Positions 41,903 through 49,576 of a DNA stretch of 64,000 nt are shown here, piece after piece. A program made the position numbers and the translations under genes. Numbering within the stretch: the stretch's first letter is position 1; each line of letters opens with the position of its first letter. The notes under the pieces are model-generated. The model worked only from the letters and a program-made list of their open reading frames with translations. It was not told the DNA's origin and did not search any database. Source of the DNA: an uncultured Spirochaetales bacterium. Its GTDB lineage: Bacteria > Spirochaetota > Spirochaetia > Sphaerochaetales > Sphaerochaetaceae. The stretch covers positions 291,161 through 355,160 of the forward strand of contig CASEAG010000028.1 in NCBI GenBank assembly GCA_949285785.1, read 5' to 3'.

Positions 41903-44392
41903 ATGTCGTCCATATCGGAGGACCGTCTTCCAAGGAAGTTCGGCATAGCAATCGGCGACAGGGTCGACGCACGACGCTGGCGCAACACCGAGATGACATT
42001 CGAGGAGCTTGCATCGAAGCTCGAGACCCCTGTCAGGACGGGCGAGTCCTCCATGGAGTACGCCTCGATGAAGGGCCGGGAGAGGCTCACAACCAAGGAC
42101 CACGGAGGCTTCGTCGGAGGCAGACTCAGGGGGAACGTCAGGGACGCCGCCCATGTCGAGTGCAGATCGTTGCTGACCCTCGACGCCGACAACGCCGAGG
42201 CAAGCCTCATGACGAGGATAATAGCCGAGGCGGAATGCGACCTGGTCATCTACACGACGCATGGCCACACTCCACAGAAGCCGAGGTTCAGGGTCATCGT
42301 CCCCCTGGCAGAGGATGTAGGCCCCGACGCATACAACGCCGTCGCGCGCATCTGGACATCGCACTGGGGAATCGACAACTTCGACCCAGTGTCATTCCGG
42401 CCGGCGCAGCTCATGTTCTGGCCGAGCGCACCATCGGACGGCGAGTACATCTGCACACGCTCCTCCTCAAGGGCGCTTCTGGATCCGGACAGGGTCCTTG
42501 CCTCGGTGCCGGACTGGAGGGATGTGGCGAACCTCCCGAAGACAAAGGGAGAGGACAGCACCGCTGCGCATGGCAAAGTTGCGGAGGACCCGCTTGGGAA
42601 GCAGGGGCTTGTAGGAGCCTTCTGCCGCACCTACTCCATGACGGAGGCGATCGGGACATTCCTTTCCGACATCTACGAGCCGACCGACTGGGAGGAGCGC
42701 TGGAGCTACATCCCGGCGGACTCCAGGGGCGGACTCCTCGTATACGACGACAGGTGGGCCTACTCCCACCATGCAAGCGACCCGGCATACGGACGACTCT
42801 GGAACGCATACGACCTCGTGCGCATCCACAGGTTCGACAACCTCGACGGGAACGTGAAGTCCAGCACGGAGATGGCCCGAAGACCTTCTGTCAGGGCGAT
42901 GAACGATCTCGTCTCCAAGGACTCTAGGGTCAAAAAGACCATAGTCGACGAGCGCATCAGAGATTTAAAATCGGACTTTCATTCCGAAACAGGTACTGAA
43001 TTATGTAATGAGGAATGGAAGGAAAGACTTGATGTCGACGGCAAGGGACGGATCCGGGAAACCGTGGAGAACATCCGCCTGATCCTCGCCAACGACCCCG
43101 CCCTCAAGGCAATCGCCTATGACGAGCTTGCCTGCCTCGTCTCAGTGCGTGGAGAACTCCCATGGAGCACATGCGGCAGGGGCTGGACGGAGATGGACTT
43201 CTCATGCCTCCTCGTCTACCTCAGCGCACGCTACGGCATCTACTCGACGCAGAAGACGAGGGACGCATTCAACGACGTCATCCTGACACGCAGGTTCCAC
43301 CCCATCAGGGAATACCTGGACGGATTGCCGCCATGGGACGGGACACCGAGGCTCGACACCCTGCTCGTCGACGCGCTTGGAGCCGAGGACACGGAGTATG
43401 TCAGGGCGGTGACAAGGAAGACTCTTGTCGCTGCGGTCGCCAGGGCGATGCATCCCGGCATCAAGTTCGACCATGTCCTCATCCTCTCCGGACCACAGGG
43501 CATAGGCAAGTCCGGGCTCTTCGCCAGGCTTGGAGGCAGGTGGTTCTCGGACTCCCTCACCCTCACGGACATGAAGGACAAGTCCGGCAGCGAGAAGCTC
43601 CAGGGCTGGTGGATCATGGAGCTTGGAGAGCTTGCGGGGATGCGCAAGGCGGACATCGAGTGCGTCAAGGGATTCATCACCTGCACGGACGACCGCTACA
43701 GGCCGGCATATGGCCGACAGGTCGAGACGCACCCGCGCACCTCGATAATAGTCGGCACGACCAACAGCGAGAGCGGGTTCCTGCGCGACGTGACCGGAAA
43801 CAGGAGATTCTGGCCGGTGGCCGTCAATGGCAGGGCCGACGGAAGGACGCCATGGGACATGGAGCAGTTCGAGATCGACCAGATCTGGGCCGAGGCCAAG
43901 GTGCGCCATGCGGAAGACGAGACGCTCTACCTCGATCCCGCAGTCTCAGTCGAAGCCGAGAGGATGCAGACGGACGCCATGGAGCACGACGAGCGCCGTG
44001 GCCTCGTGGAGGCGTACCTCGAGACACGCCTGCCACCGGAATGGGAGGCCATGGAGCTCGGGCAAAGGCGCTCGTATCTTGCCATGCACGACCCCGCCAA
44101 TCCTCCCGTCGCAAGCGTCAGGAGGGAGCACGTGTGCAACATGGAGATATGGGCCGAGTGCTTCGGCAGGGAACCCTCCTCCATGACGCGCAAGGACAGC
44201 TACGACATCTCGGCGATCATGGCATCCCTCGACGGATGGCACCAGCAGTCAGGCCCGGGCGAGCATGGAAGGCGCCGATTTCCCATCTACGGACGACAGA
44301 GGAGCTACGAGCGCACCACGGGACAGGCACCGACCGACGGAGGTCTCGTCCCGTTCACGCACTGGGCCGACGGCCTGCTGGAGAAGAGGTGA
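41903..44392 (+). CDS. VirE-family phage primase-helicase
   Basis: 829 residues. The N-terminal part (to about 200) resembles a primase-polymerase-like domain with Leu-Thr-Leu-Asp-Ala-Asp. The C-terminal half is a VirE/D5-type ATPase: Walker A Gly-Pro-Gln-Gly-Ile-Gly-Lys-Ser, Trp-Trp-Ile-Met-Glu-Leu-Gly-Glu-Leu as Walker B, and Gly-Thr-Thr-Asn-Ser-Glu as sensor. It unwinds and primes the phage origin. The gene lies under RNA leader copy 2. A patch at about 42958-43035 is A+T-rich and may mark an old joint between the two halves. Confidence 0.88.
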   Translation: MSSISEDRLPRKFGIAIGDRVDARRWRNTEMTFEELASKLETPVRTGESSMEYASMKGRERLTTKDHGGFVGGRLRGNVRDAAHVECRSLLTLDADNAEASLMTRIIAEAECDLVIYTTHGHTPQKPRFRVIVPLAEDVGPDAYNAVARIWTSHWGIDNFDPVSFRPAQLMFWPSAPSDGEYICTRSSSRALLDPDRVLASVPDWRDVANLPKTKGEDSTAAHGKVAEDPLGKQGLVGAFCRTYSMTEAIGTFLSDIYEPTDWEERWSYIPADSRGGLLVYDDRWAYSHHASDPAYGRLWNAYDLVRIHRFDNLDGNVKSSTEMARRPSVRAMNDLVSKDSRVKKTIVDERIRDLKSDFHSETGTELCNEEWKERLDVDGKGRIRETVENIRLILANDPALKAIAYDELACLVSVRGELPWSTCGRGWTEMDFSCLLVYLSARYGIYSTQKTRDAFNDVILTRRFHPIREYLDGLPPWDGTPRLDTLLVDALGAEDTEYVRAVTRKTLVAAVARAMHPGIKFDHVLILSGPQGIGKSGLFARLGGRWFSDSLTLTDMKDKSGSEKLQGWWIMELGELAGMRKADIECVKGFITCTDDRYRPAYGRQVETHPRTSIIVGTTNSESGFLRDVTGNRRFWPVAVNGRADGRTPWDMEQFEIDQIWAEAKVRHAEDETLYLDPAVSVEAERMQTDAMEHDERRGLVEAYLETRLPPEWEAMELGQRRSYLAMHDPANPPVASVRREHVCNMEIWAECFGREPSSMTRKDSYDISAIMASLDGWHQQSGPGEHGRRRFPIYGRQRSYERTTGQAPTDGGLVPFTHWADGLLEKR

Positions 44393-44393
44393 C

Positions 44394-44610
44394 GGGACAA
44401 GCCGACGGTCCAGACGGCTCGTCCCACGCCCGTCCCGCCCCTTGTCCCACATGCATCTCCTTCACACATCGAGGGATACATGGCCTTGGGACAAGTTGGA
44501 CGAGAATTTTCCCTCGTAGCAATAGAAACGATGTGTGTGAACCGCACACATGCACACACACGCATATAGGAGATGTATATGGAGAACTTCGGCCCTCGTC
44601 CACTTGTCCC
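44394..44610. repeat. four GGGACAAG repeats in both orientations
   Basis: GGGACAAG at 44394-44401 and 44488-44495; its complement CTTGTCCC at 44441-44448 and 44603-44610. A GT/CA-rich inverted repeat (about 44531-44560) lies between. The set fills the 186-base gap between the primase and VRR-NUC genes and runs into the latter. It may bind an initiator or regulator. Confidence 0.5.
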
Positions 44611-44890
44611 GCAGAGGCGTCGGTGCAGCGAGGCAGACATCGAGAGGAGGCTTGTGGCCGAGGTCAGGAAGGCCGGAGGGCTGTGCCTCAAGTTCACGAG
44701 TCCCTCGACCAGGGGAGTTCCGGACAGGATCGTCCTCCTGCCCGGCGGCGTCATGGTCTTCGTCGAGCTGAAAGCTCCTGGAAGGAAGCCGACAAGGCTG
44801 CAGAGGATCATGCACGAGCGCATCAGGGCGCTCGGCTTCAGGGTGGCCGTCGTCGACAGCCTGGACGGCATCGGGGAGGTCGTGGCATGA
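44579..44890 (+). CDS. VRR-NUC nuclease
   Basis: 103 residues. A stand-alone VRR-NUC domain of the PD-(D/E)XK fold: an early Glu in Glu-Arg-Arg-Leu-Val-Ala-Glu-Val, Gly-Val-Pro-Asp-Arg-Ile, and Phe-Val-Glu-Leu-Lys-Ala as the E-x-K. Phage VRR-NUC proteins cut branched or flap DNA, working with the SNF2 helicase that follows. ATG 44579 has ATAGGAG before it; ATG 44573 is also possible. Its stop overlaps the helicase start. Confidence 0.88.
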   Translation: MENFGPRPLVPQRRRCSEADIERRLVAEVRKAGGLCLKFTSPSTRGVPDRIVLLPGGVMVFVELKAPGRKPTRLQRIMHERIRALGFRVAVVDSLDGIGEVVA

Positions 44891-46251
44891 GGTACGAGGC
44901 GCATCCATACCAGAGGGCCGTCACGGACTTCATCGTCACGCATCCGGTCTCTGCCGTCTTCCTCGACATGGGCCTTGGCAAGACGGTCTCGACCCTCACC
45001 GCGGTGAACGACCTGATGTTCGACCTCTTCGAGGTGGAGCATGTCCTGGTCATTGCTCCCCTCAGGGTGGCGAGGGACACCTGGCCCGACGAAGTGGCCA
45101 AGTGGGACCATCTGTCCAATCTTCGGATCTCGGTTGCCGTCGGAGACAGGGCTCAGCGCATCAAGGCACTCGCAATGGACGCAGACATCCATGTTGTGAA
45201 CCGCGAGAACGTGGACTGGCTCGTGGAGAAGTCGGAAATCCCCTGGATCTGGGACATGGTCGTCATCGACGAGCTCTCAGGGTTCAAGAACGCGAAGGCG
45301 AAGAGGAGCCGCGCGCTCATCCATGCAAGGCCTCTCGTGAAGAGGATCGTCGGCCTCACGGGCACACCGGCTCCAAATGGTCTGATGGACCTCTTCGGAG
45401 AGTTCCTCATCCTCGACGGAGGAAAGCGTCTTGGCCGCTATGTCACATGCTACCGCGAGGCATGGTTCGTCCCAGACAGGCGCAACGGCGCGGTCGTGTG
45501 GACATGGAGGCCGAGGGACGGCGCAAGGGATGAGATCATGAGGCGCATCGCCGACATGACCATCTCCATGAAGGCGGTCGACCACCTCGACATGCCGACG
45601 CTTGTCACCGTCGACAGGAAGGCCGTCCTGCCACAAAAGGCGATGGAGCGCTACGGGGAGCTGACGAAGGAGCTGGCAGTATCGCTCCGGGGACATGAGG
45701 TCGTCGCCCTGAACGCCGCAAGCCTCTCGGCGAAGCTCATGCAGCTGGCATCTGGCTTCCTGTATTCGGAAGACGGGACGGCCGTCGAGGTACATGAGGC
45801 CAAGCTCGACGTGCTCGAGGACGTCATAGAGGAGTCCGCAGGACGGGGAGTCCTGGTCGCCTGGTGGTTCAGGGAGGACCGCTCGAGGATCGAGGGGAGG
45901 CTCCGCAGAACCGGGAGGGAATGGTGCGTGCTGGACGGCAGGGACGGCATCGAGTCCTGGAGGTCCGGGAAGGTCCGCATCGGTCTGATCCATCCCGCAT
46001 CAGCCGGACACGGACTCAACATACAGGCCGGAGGCTCCGTGCTCGTCTGGTTCACGGTTCCATGGAGCCTCGAGCTGTACGAGCAGACCGTGGCGAGACT
46101 CTGGAGACAGGGACAGACGGAAAAGACCGTGACGGTCGTGAGGATCGTCGCAGACGGCACGATCGACTGCAGGGTCGTGAAGGCCGTCGAGAACAAGGCC
46201 ATGGGCCAGGATGCCCTGATGGAGGCCGTGAAGGCGGAGGTGGAAGGATGA
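44887..46251 (+). CDS. SNF2-family phage helicase
   Basis: 454 residues. Helicase motifs: Met-Gly-Leu-Gly-Lys-Thr (I), Ala-Pro-Leu-Arg-Val (Ia), Val-Ile-Asp-Glu-Leu-Ser (II, with Leu-Ser instead of the usual Ala-His), Leu-Thr-Gly-Thr-Pro-Ala (III) and Gln-Thr-Val-Ala-Arg-Leu-Trp-Arg-Gln-Gly-Gln (VI). It is the common phage SNF2 protein paired with VRR-NUC. The frame stays open for 1.7 kb upstream, inside the primase gene, but ATG 44887 starts the conserved Pro-Tyr-Gln motif. Confidence 0.92.
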   Translation: MRYEAHPYQRAVTDFIVTHPVSAVFLDMGLGKTVSTLTAVNDLMFDLFEVEHVLVIAPLRVARDTWPDEVAKWDHLSNLRISVAVGDRAQRIKALAMDADIHVVNRENVDWLVEKSEIPWIWDMVVIDELSGFKNAKAKRSRALIHARPLVKRIVGLTGTPAPNGLMDLFGEFLILDGGKRLGRYVTCYREAWFVPDRRNGAVVWTWRPRDGARDEIMRRIADMTISMKAVDHLDMPTLVTVDRKAVLPQKAMERYGELTKELAVSLRGHEVVALNAASLSAKLMQLASGFLYSEDGTAVEVHEAKLDVLEDVIEESAGRGVLVAWWFREDRSRIEGRLRRTGREWCVLDGRDGIESWRSGKVRIGLIHPASAGHGLNIQAGGSVLVWFTVPWSLELYEQTVARLWRQGQTEKTVTVVRIVADGTIDCRVVKAVENKAMGQDALMEAVKAEVEG

Positions 46252-46475
46252 GGCCGATGGACTGCTGGAGGGTCCTTGCGGCCGCCGTGTTGGACAGGGC
46301 GCTGAAGGACAGGGACGATGCCCTCGAAAGGCTGGGGACCAACCCCGGGGATAGGGTCGCGTCACGCATGATGGAGGATGTCGAACGCTTCCTGTCGTCG
46401 GAATGGGCGGAGGCGCTGGTATGGTTCAGCCCGGAGACAGAGCGTGAGAGATTTGCAAGGGAGGTCGCACGTTGA
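46248..46475 (+). CDS. small phage protein
   Basis: 75 residues, helical, charged, starting Met-Arg-Pro-Met-Asp-Cys-Trp-Arg. It is bound by four-base overlaps to the helicase before and the regulator after (ATGA and TTGA), so it is a real coupled gene. No family is recognised. Confidence 0.6.
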   Translation: MRPMDCWRVLAAAVLDRALKDRDDALERLGTNPGDRVASRMMEDVERFLSSEWAEALVWFSPETERERFAREVAR

Positions 46476-46888
46476 CGAGGAACGAGAAGAAGGAATGGCT
46501 CAGCAGGGCCTATCACCTGGACAGGAGGATCCGTGCGAAGATGCGCAGGGCGGAGAACCTGTCATGTCTTGCGACGAAGGCATCCGGCATCAGCGACGGA
46601 ATCCCCGTGTCGACGGGAGGATATGCCGCCTCGAGGCTGGAGTCAATCGCGGTGAGGCTTGCGGACCTGAGCACCGAGATCGAGAAGGACAATGCAGAGC
46701 TAACGGAAATCACGGGCCAGATAAGGTCGGCCATCTCATCCGTCGGCGACCAGACCATGGAAGACATCCTCGAGATGAGATACCTGGACATGCTGAAATG
46801 GGAGGAGATATCTGCCATGATGGGACTCTCGGTGGACTACACCTACCAGTTGCATCGCAGGGCGTTGGAGATTGTGCAGGTGAAATAA
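46472..46888 (+). CDS. DUF1492/ArpU-like late-gene regulator
   Basis: 138 residues. The N-terminal half is a coiled helix pair; the C-terminal half is a sigma-region-4-like helix-turn-helix (Ile-Leu-Glu-Met-Arg-Tyr-Leu, Trp-Glu-Glu-Ile-Ser-Ala-Met-Met-Gly-Leu-Ser, Tyr-Gln-Leu-His-Arg-Arg-Ala). Proteins of this kind control late genes in phages of this group. It begins with TTG overlapping the previous stop. It is the last gene of the early operon, before the cargo and the HNH-terminase module. Confidence 0.75.
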   Translation: MTRNEKKEWLSRAYHLDRRIRAKMRRAENLSCLATKASGISDGIPVSTGGYAASRLESIAVRLADLSTEIEKDNAELTEITGQIRSAISSVGDQTMEDILEMRYLDMLKWEEISAMMGLSVDYTYQLHRRALEIVQVK

Positions 46889-46963
46889 TCTGATGAAGGC
46901 TTAGGCATCAGGTTGCATCGTGAAAGCTTTCCACATTGCCACCTAAATTGCAATGCCACCGCA

Positions 46964-46992
46964 TTGACTCCAAATTCCTGCAGTAGGAGAAT
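46964..46992 (+). promoter_or_regulatory. promoter of the DUF4236 cargo gene
   Basis: TTGACT (46964-46969), 17 bases, GAGAAT (46987-46992), then AAGGAG and ATG 47017. The 120 bases before it hold a weak CTGATG/CATCAG hairpin and no gene. Confidence 0.6.
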
Positions 46993-47016
46993 ACCTTGTT
47001 AGAAGGAGTAGTTCTC

Positions 47017-48315
47017 ATGGGGTTGAGATGCCACAGGTCTATTCGGATATGCAAGGGTTTGAGACTCAACATCTCGGGGTCTGGCATAGGCTTATCCGTA
47101 GGTGTCCGTGGAGCATCTGTCAGCTTCGGCCCCAGAGGAACATATGTCAATGTGGGAATTCCGGGGACAGGCATTTCCTACAGAGAGAAGATTGGTGACT
47201 CCTCAAGGAAAACGTCTGGAGCATCACAGGCTGTGCCAAGTAGACCTGTCGATATCGAGTTAATTGTGAAATACATACTCGATGATGATGGGAAGGAGCG
47301 TATCGAGTTCTATCGTGATGGTACCCTTGTGACCGATGAGAGCCTTATCCGTCGCGTCAAACGAACCGATCAATACAAGGAGTGGCTACAGGAATCCAGG
47401 AAGAAGGTGGTAGACAAGGTCGAAAACGACACAGAGGCTCTTCTCACCCTGACAAGGCACTGCATCCCGAGAACCGATTGGGATATGGTTCGGACAAGGT
47501 TTGAATCAATGAAGCCAGAACGCTATATCCGTAGGGTCTATGGTGTGCGTAAGCCAGATGCTGCCGATGCCGAACGAGTCGTCGCTGCGAGGGCCCAGAA
47601 GGTCACCGAGAACAAGTTCATACTCTTCAGGAATAAGGCAAGAATAGACTATATCAACAACAATCGCTCTGCGGTGATGGAGGAAATTCTTGCTGACTGG
47701 CAAAAGGAAAAAGACCGTTTCGAAGAAAACGAGAATCGCCTCGAGAAGATAGAGAACGACAAGTTTAACAGTCGCTTCTCAGAGCAGAAGGAATACATCG
47801 CCCATATGCTATCCCCCAACAAAGGCTTCCTTGAGTGCAGAATGGATGACTTGCTTTCCGAAATCAGATTACCTGTCGAGTTCAATGTCGATTATGAAAT
47901 AGCGGATGACCTCAAATCGATGAAGATGGACATTGAACTCCCCGGAATGGACTGCATTGCAGAGAGGACTGCTCGTATCCTTGCCTCAGGAAAGGCCTCA
48001 AGCAGAAAAAAGCCACAGAAGACCATCAAAATGGAATATACCAAGGTAGTGTTCGGTCTGGCCTTTTATTTCGCTTCCGTCGCATTCTCGCTAGCCCCGA
48101 CCATCTCGGAAGTCGATGTGGCAGGCCATGCAAGAACTATCGACGGAAGCACGGGACACGAGGTAGATGCATATCTGTATCATGTCGTATACGCGATTGA
48201 CGACTTCTTCGAACTCGATTTTGCCAACATCGACCCGTTGCTGGCCATAAGACGATTCAATCCTGAGATGGACATCGATGCAGGCTACGAAATGAAGGCA
48301 ATCGAATTATCATGA
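47017..48315 (+). CDS. DUF4236-domain protein, cargo gene
   Basis: 432 residues. The first 60 match DUF4236 (Arg-Leu-Asn-Ile-Ser-Gly-Ser-Gly-Ile-Gly-Leu-Ser-Val-Gly, then Val-Asn-Val-Gly-Ile-Pro-Gly-Thr-Gly). A long charged coiled region follows (about 220-290) and one hydrophobic helix (about 345-365). The role of DUF4236 is unknown. The gene has lower G+C than the phage genes, its own promoter and terminator, so it is an insert between the early and packaging modules. Confidence 0.75.
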   Translation: MGLRCHRSIRICKGLRLNISGSGIGLSVGVRGASVSFGPRGTYVNVGIPGTGISYREKIGDSSRKTSGASQAVPSRPVDIELIVKYILDDDGKERIEFYRDGTLVTDESLIRRVKRTDQYKEWLQESRKKVVDKVENDTEALLTLTRHCIPRTDWDMVRTRFESMKPERYIRRVYGVRKPDAADAERVVAARAQKVTENKFILFRNKARIDYINNNRSAVMEEILADWQKEKDRFEENENRLEKIENDKFNSRFSEQKEYIAHMLSPNKGFLECRMDDLLSEIRLPVEFNVDYEIADDLKSMKMDIELPGMDCIAERTARILASGKASSRKKPQKTIKMEYTKVVFGLAFYFASVAFSLAPTISEVDVAGHARTIDGSTGHEVDAYLYHVVYAIDDFFELDFANIDPLLAIRRFNPEMDIDAGYEMKAIELS

Positions 48316-48402
48316 TCTGGAAGTTTCTTCAAGAACACAGTAAATCTCAGTAGAACGCAGTTTTTGCTGTGTGGTAATGTAGACTCGTGAAGGAACGACG
48401 GA

Positions 48403-48436
48403 AGGGACCTGGTTGATGCCGGGTCCTTTCTTGTTG
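48403..48436 (+). terminator. terminator after the DUF4236 gene
   Basis: AGGGACC (48403-48409) pairs with GGTCCTT (48422-48428), one G-T pair, followed by TCTTGTT. It insulates the cargo gene from the HNH gene. Confidence 0.6.
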
Positions 48437-48454
48437 CCCGAAGAGGAATCACCA

Positions 48455-48814
48455 ATGCCACACAAGCCGAAGAGGCCGTGCTCATGGCCCGGCTGTCCCG
48501 AACTCACGGACGGAAGGTACTGCCCACATCACGAGAAGCTGGCCATGCGCGACTACAACCGCTACGCAAGAACAAAGGAGCAGAAGCGGCGCTATGGCAA
48601 CCACTGGAAGCGGACGAGGGACGCCTTCCTCGCCGAGCATCCGTTCTGCGAGATGTGCCGGTCCGAAGGCCGTGTGACCATCGCAGACACCGTCCACCAT
48701 GTCAGGCCCGTGAGCGAAGGCGGAAGCAACGAGTGGGACAACCTGATGGCGCTGTGCCATGTCTGCCACTCCAGGCTGCATGCCAGGCGCGGCGACCGAT
48801 GGGGAAGACGATGA
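48455..48814 (+). CDS. phage HNH endonuclease
   Basis: 119 residues. N-terminal Cys-x-x-x-Gly-Cys zinc site, then Trp-Lys-Arg-Thr-Arg, Cys-Glu-Met-Cys and the HNH core Val-His-His-Val-Arg-Pro ... Asn-Glu-Trp-Asp-Asn-Leu ... Cys-His-Val-Cys-His-Ser. In HK97-type phages the HNH protein beside terminase is needed for cutting cos DNA. The same order, HNH, repeat region, small terminase, occurs here. Confidence 0.9.
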   Translation: MPHKPKRPCSWPGCPELTDGRYCPHHEKLAMRDYNRYARTKEQKRRYGNHWKRTRDAFLAEHPFCEMCRSEGRVTIADTVHHVRPVSEGGSNEWDNLMALCHVCHSRLHARRGDRWGRR

Positions 48815-48826
48815 TTCTCCGTGGGG

Positions 48827-48980
48827 CACCATATGCAGGGTGTCAGGCGGGAAAGAAGACTTGAAACAGGCCTCCCAACCCCGCATGCAGGGGTGCGGAT
48901 ATCAGAAGACGATGGCAAGGCACTGATGACACCACCATATGCGGGGGTGCAAATCTCCAGGGCACCCTGAATGCAGGGCG
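48827..48980. repeat. four phased inverted repeats, candidate cos/terminase site
   Basis: Four related imperfect palindromes: CACCATATGCAGGGTG (48827-48842), ACCCCGCATGCAGGGGTG (48878-48895), CACCATATGCGGGGGTG (48933-48949) and CACCCTGAATGCAGGGCG (48963-48980). Centres are about 52, 54 and 31 bases apart, near whole turns of the helix. They fill the gap between the HNH and small terminase genes, where cos sites often lie. Confidence 0.6.
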
Positions 48981-49051
48981 GGCCCCAAGCCTCACGCACA
49001 AAAATGCGCAATCAAACGGGGTATTGCCCCACGTTCCAGGAGGAAAGGCAC

Positions 49052-49576
49052 ATGTCCAGGGATGGGACAAGGCGTGGCGGACCGCGCCCGGGAGCGGGCA
49101 GGAAGCTACGTGACAGGGACGAGATGGTCCTTGAAGGCAGAATCGAGGCGCCCGGCGTGGACCTTCCATCCGCCGCCCTTTCAGGACGGGACATGCCGGA
49201 TGTCCACGATCACCTGAAGAGGGTCCAGGAGGACGGAGGGCAGTTCCAGGCCGAGCAGGTCTTCGAGGAGACCTGGCGGTGGCTTGCGGCGAGGGGCGCC
49301 GAGGAGTCTGTCGGCCGCCAGCTCGTCGAGCAGTATGCGATGACGGTCGCCAGATGGATCCAGTGCGAGGACGCCGTCTCGAAGTACGGCTTCATCGCAA
49401 AGCATCCGACCACAGGTGCTCCGATAGCCTCACCTTATGTCGCAATGGGCAGGGAGTACCTCAGGCAGGCCAACCAGTCATGGTGGCAGATCTGGCAGAT
49501 CGTGAAGGAGATGGGAGGACAGGGCTCCGGCGAAGACCGGTCAGACCCGATGGAGGCCATCCTCTCGCAGGGATGA
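49052..49576 (+). CDS. P27-family small terminase subunit
   Basis: 174 residues. An Arg/Gly-rich start (Arg-Gly-Gly-Pro-Arg-Pro-Gly-Ala-Gly-Arg-Lys) followed by helices with Gln-Tyr-Ala-Met-Thr-Val-Ala-Arg-Trp and Pro-Tyr-Val-Ala-Met-Gly-Arg-Glu-Tyr, as in P27 terminases. It binds the packaging site and brings in the large subunit. AGGAGG precedes ATG 49052. The stop overlaps the methyltransferase start. Confidence 0.88.
   Translation: MSRDGTRRGGPRPGAGRKLRDRDEMVLEGRIEAPGVDLPSAALSGRDMPDVHDHLKRVQEDGGQFQAEQVFEETWRWLAARGAEESVGRQLVEQYAMTVARWIQCEDAVSKYGFIAKHPTTGAPIASPYVAMGREYLRQANQSWWQIWQIVKEMGGQGSGEDRSDPMEAILSQG

Noticed and set aside
44531-44565. CA/TG-rich stretch as a phase-variable microsatellite
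   Set aside because: The runs are short and broken by other bases and lie outside a gene, so slippage control is not supported.
43162-44886. A plus-strand open frame of over 1000 codons that runs into the SNF2 helicase gene
   Set aside because: The first 1.7 kb lie inside the VirE primase gene in another frame and read as Arg/Pro/Gly-rich noise. The helicase begins at ATG 44887, where it overlaps the VRR-NUC stop.
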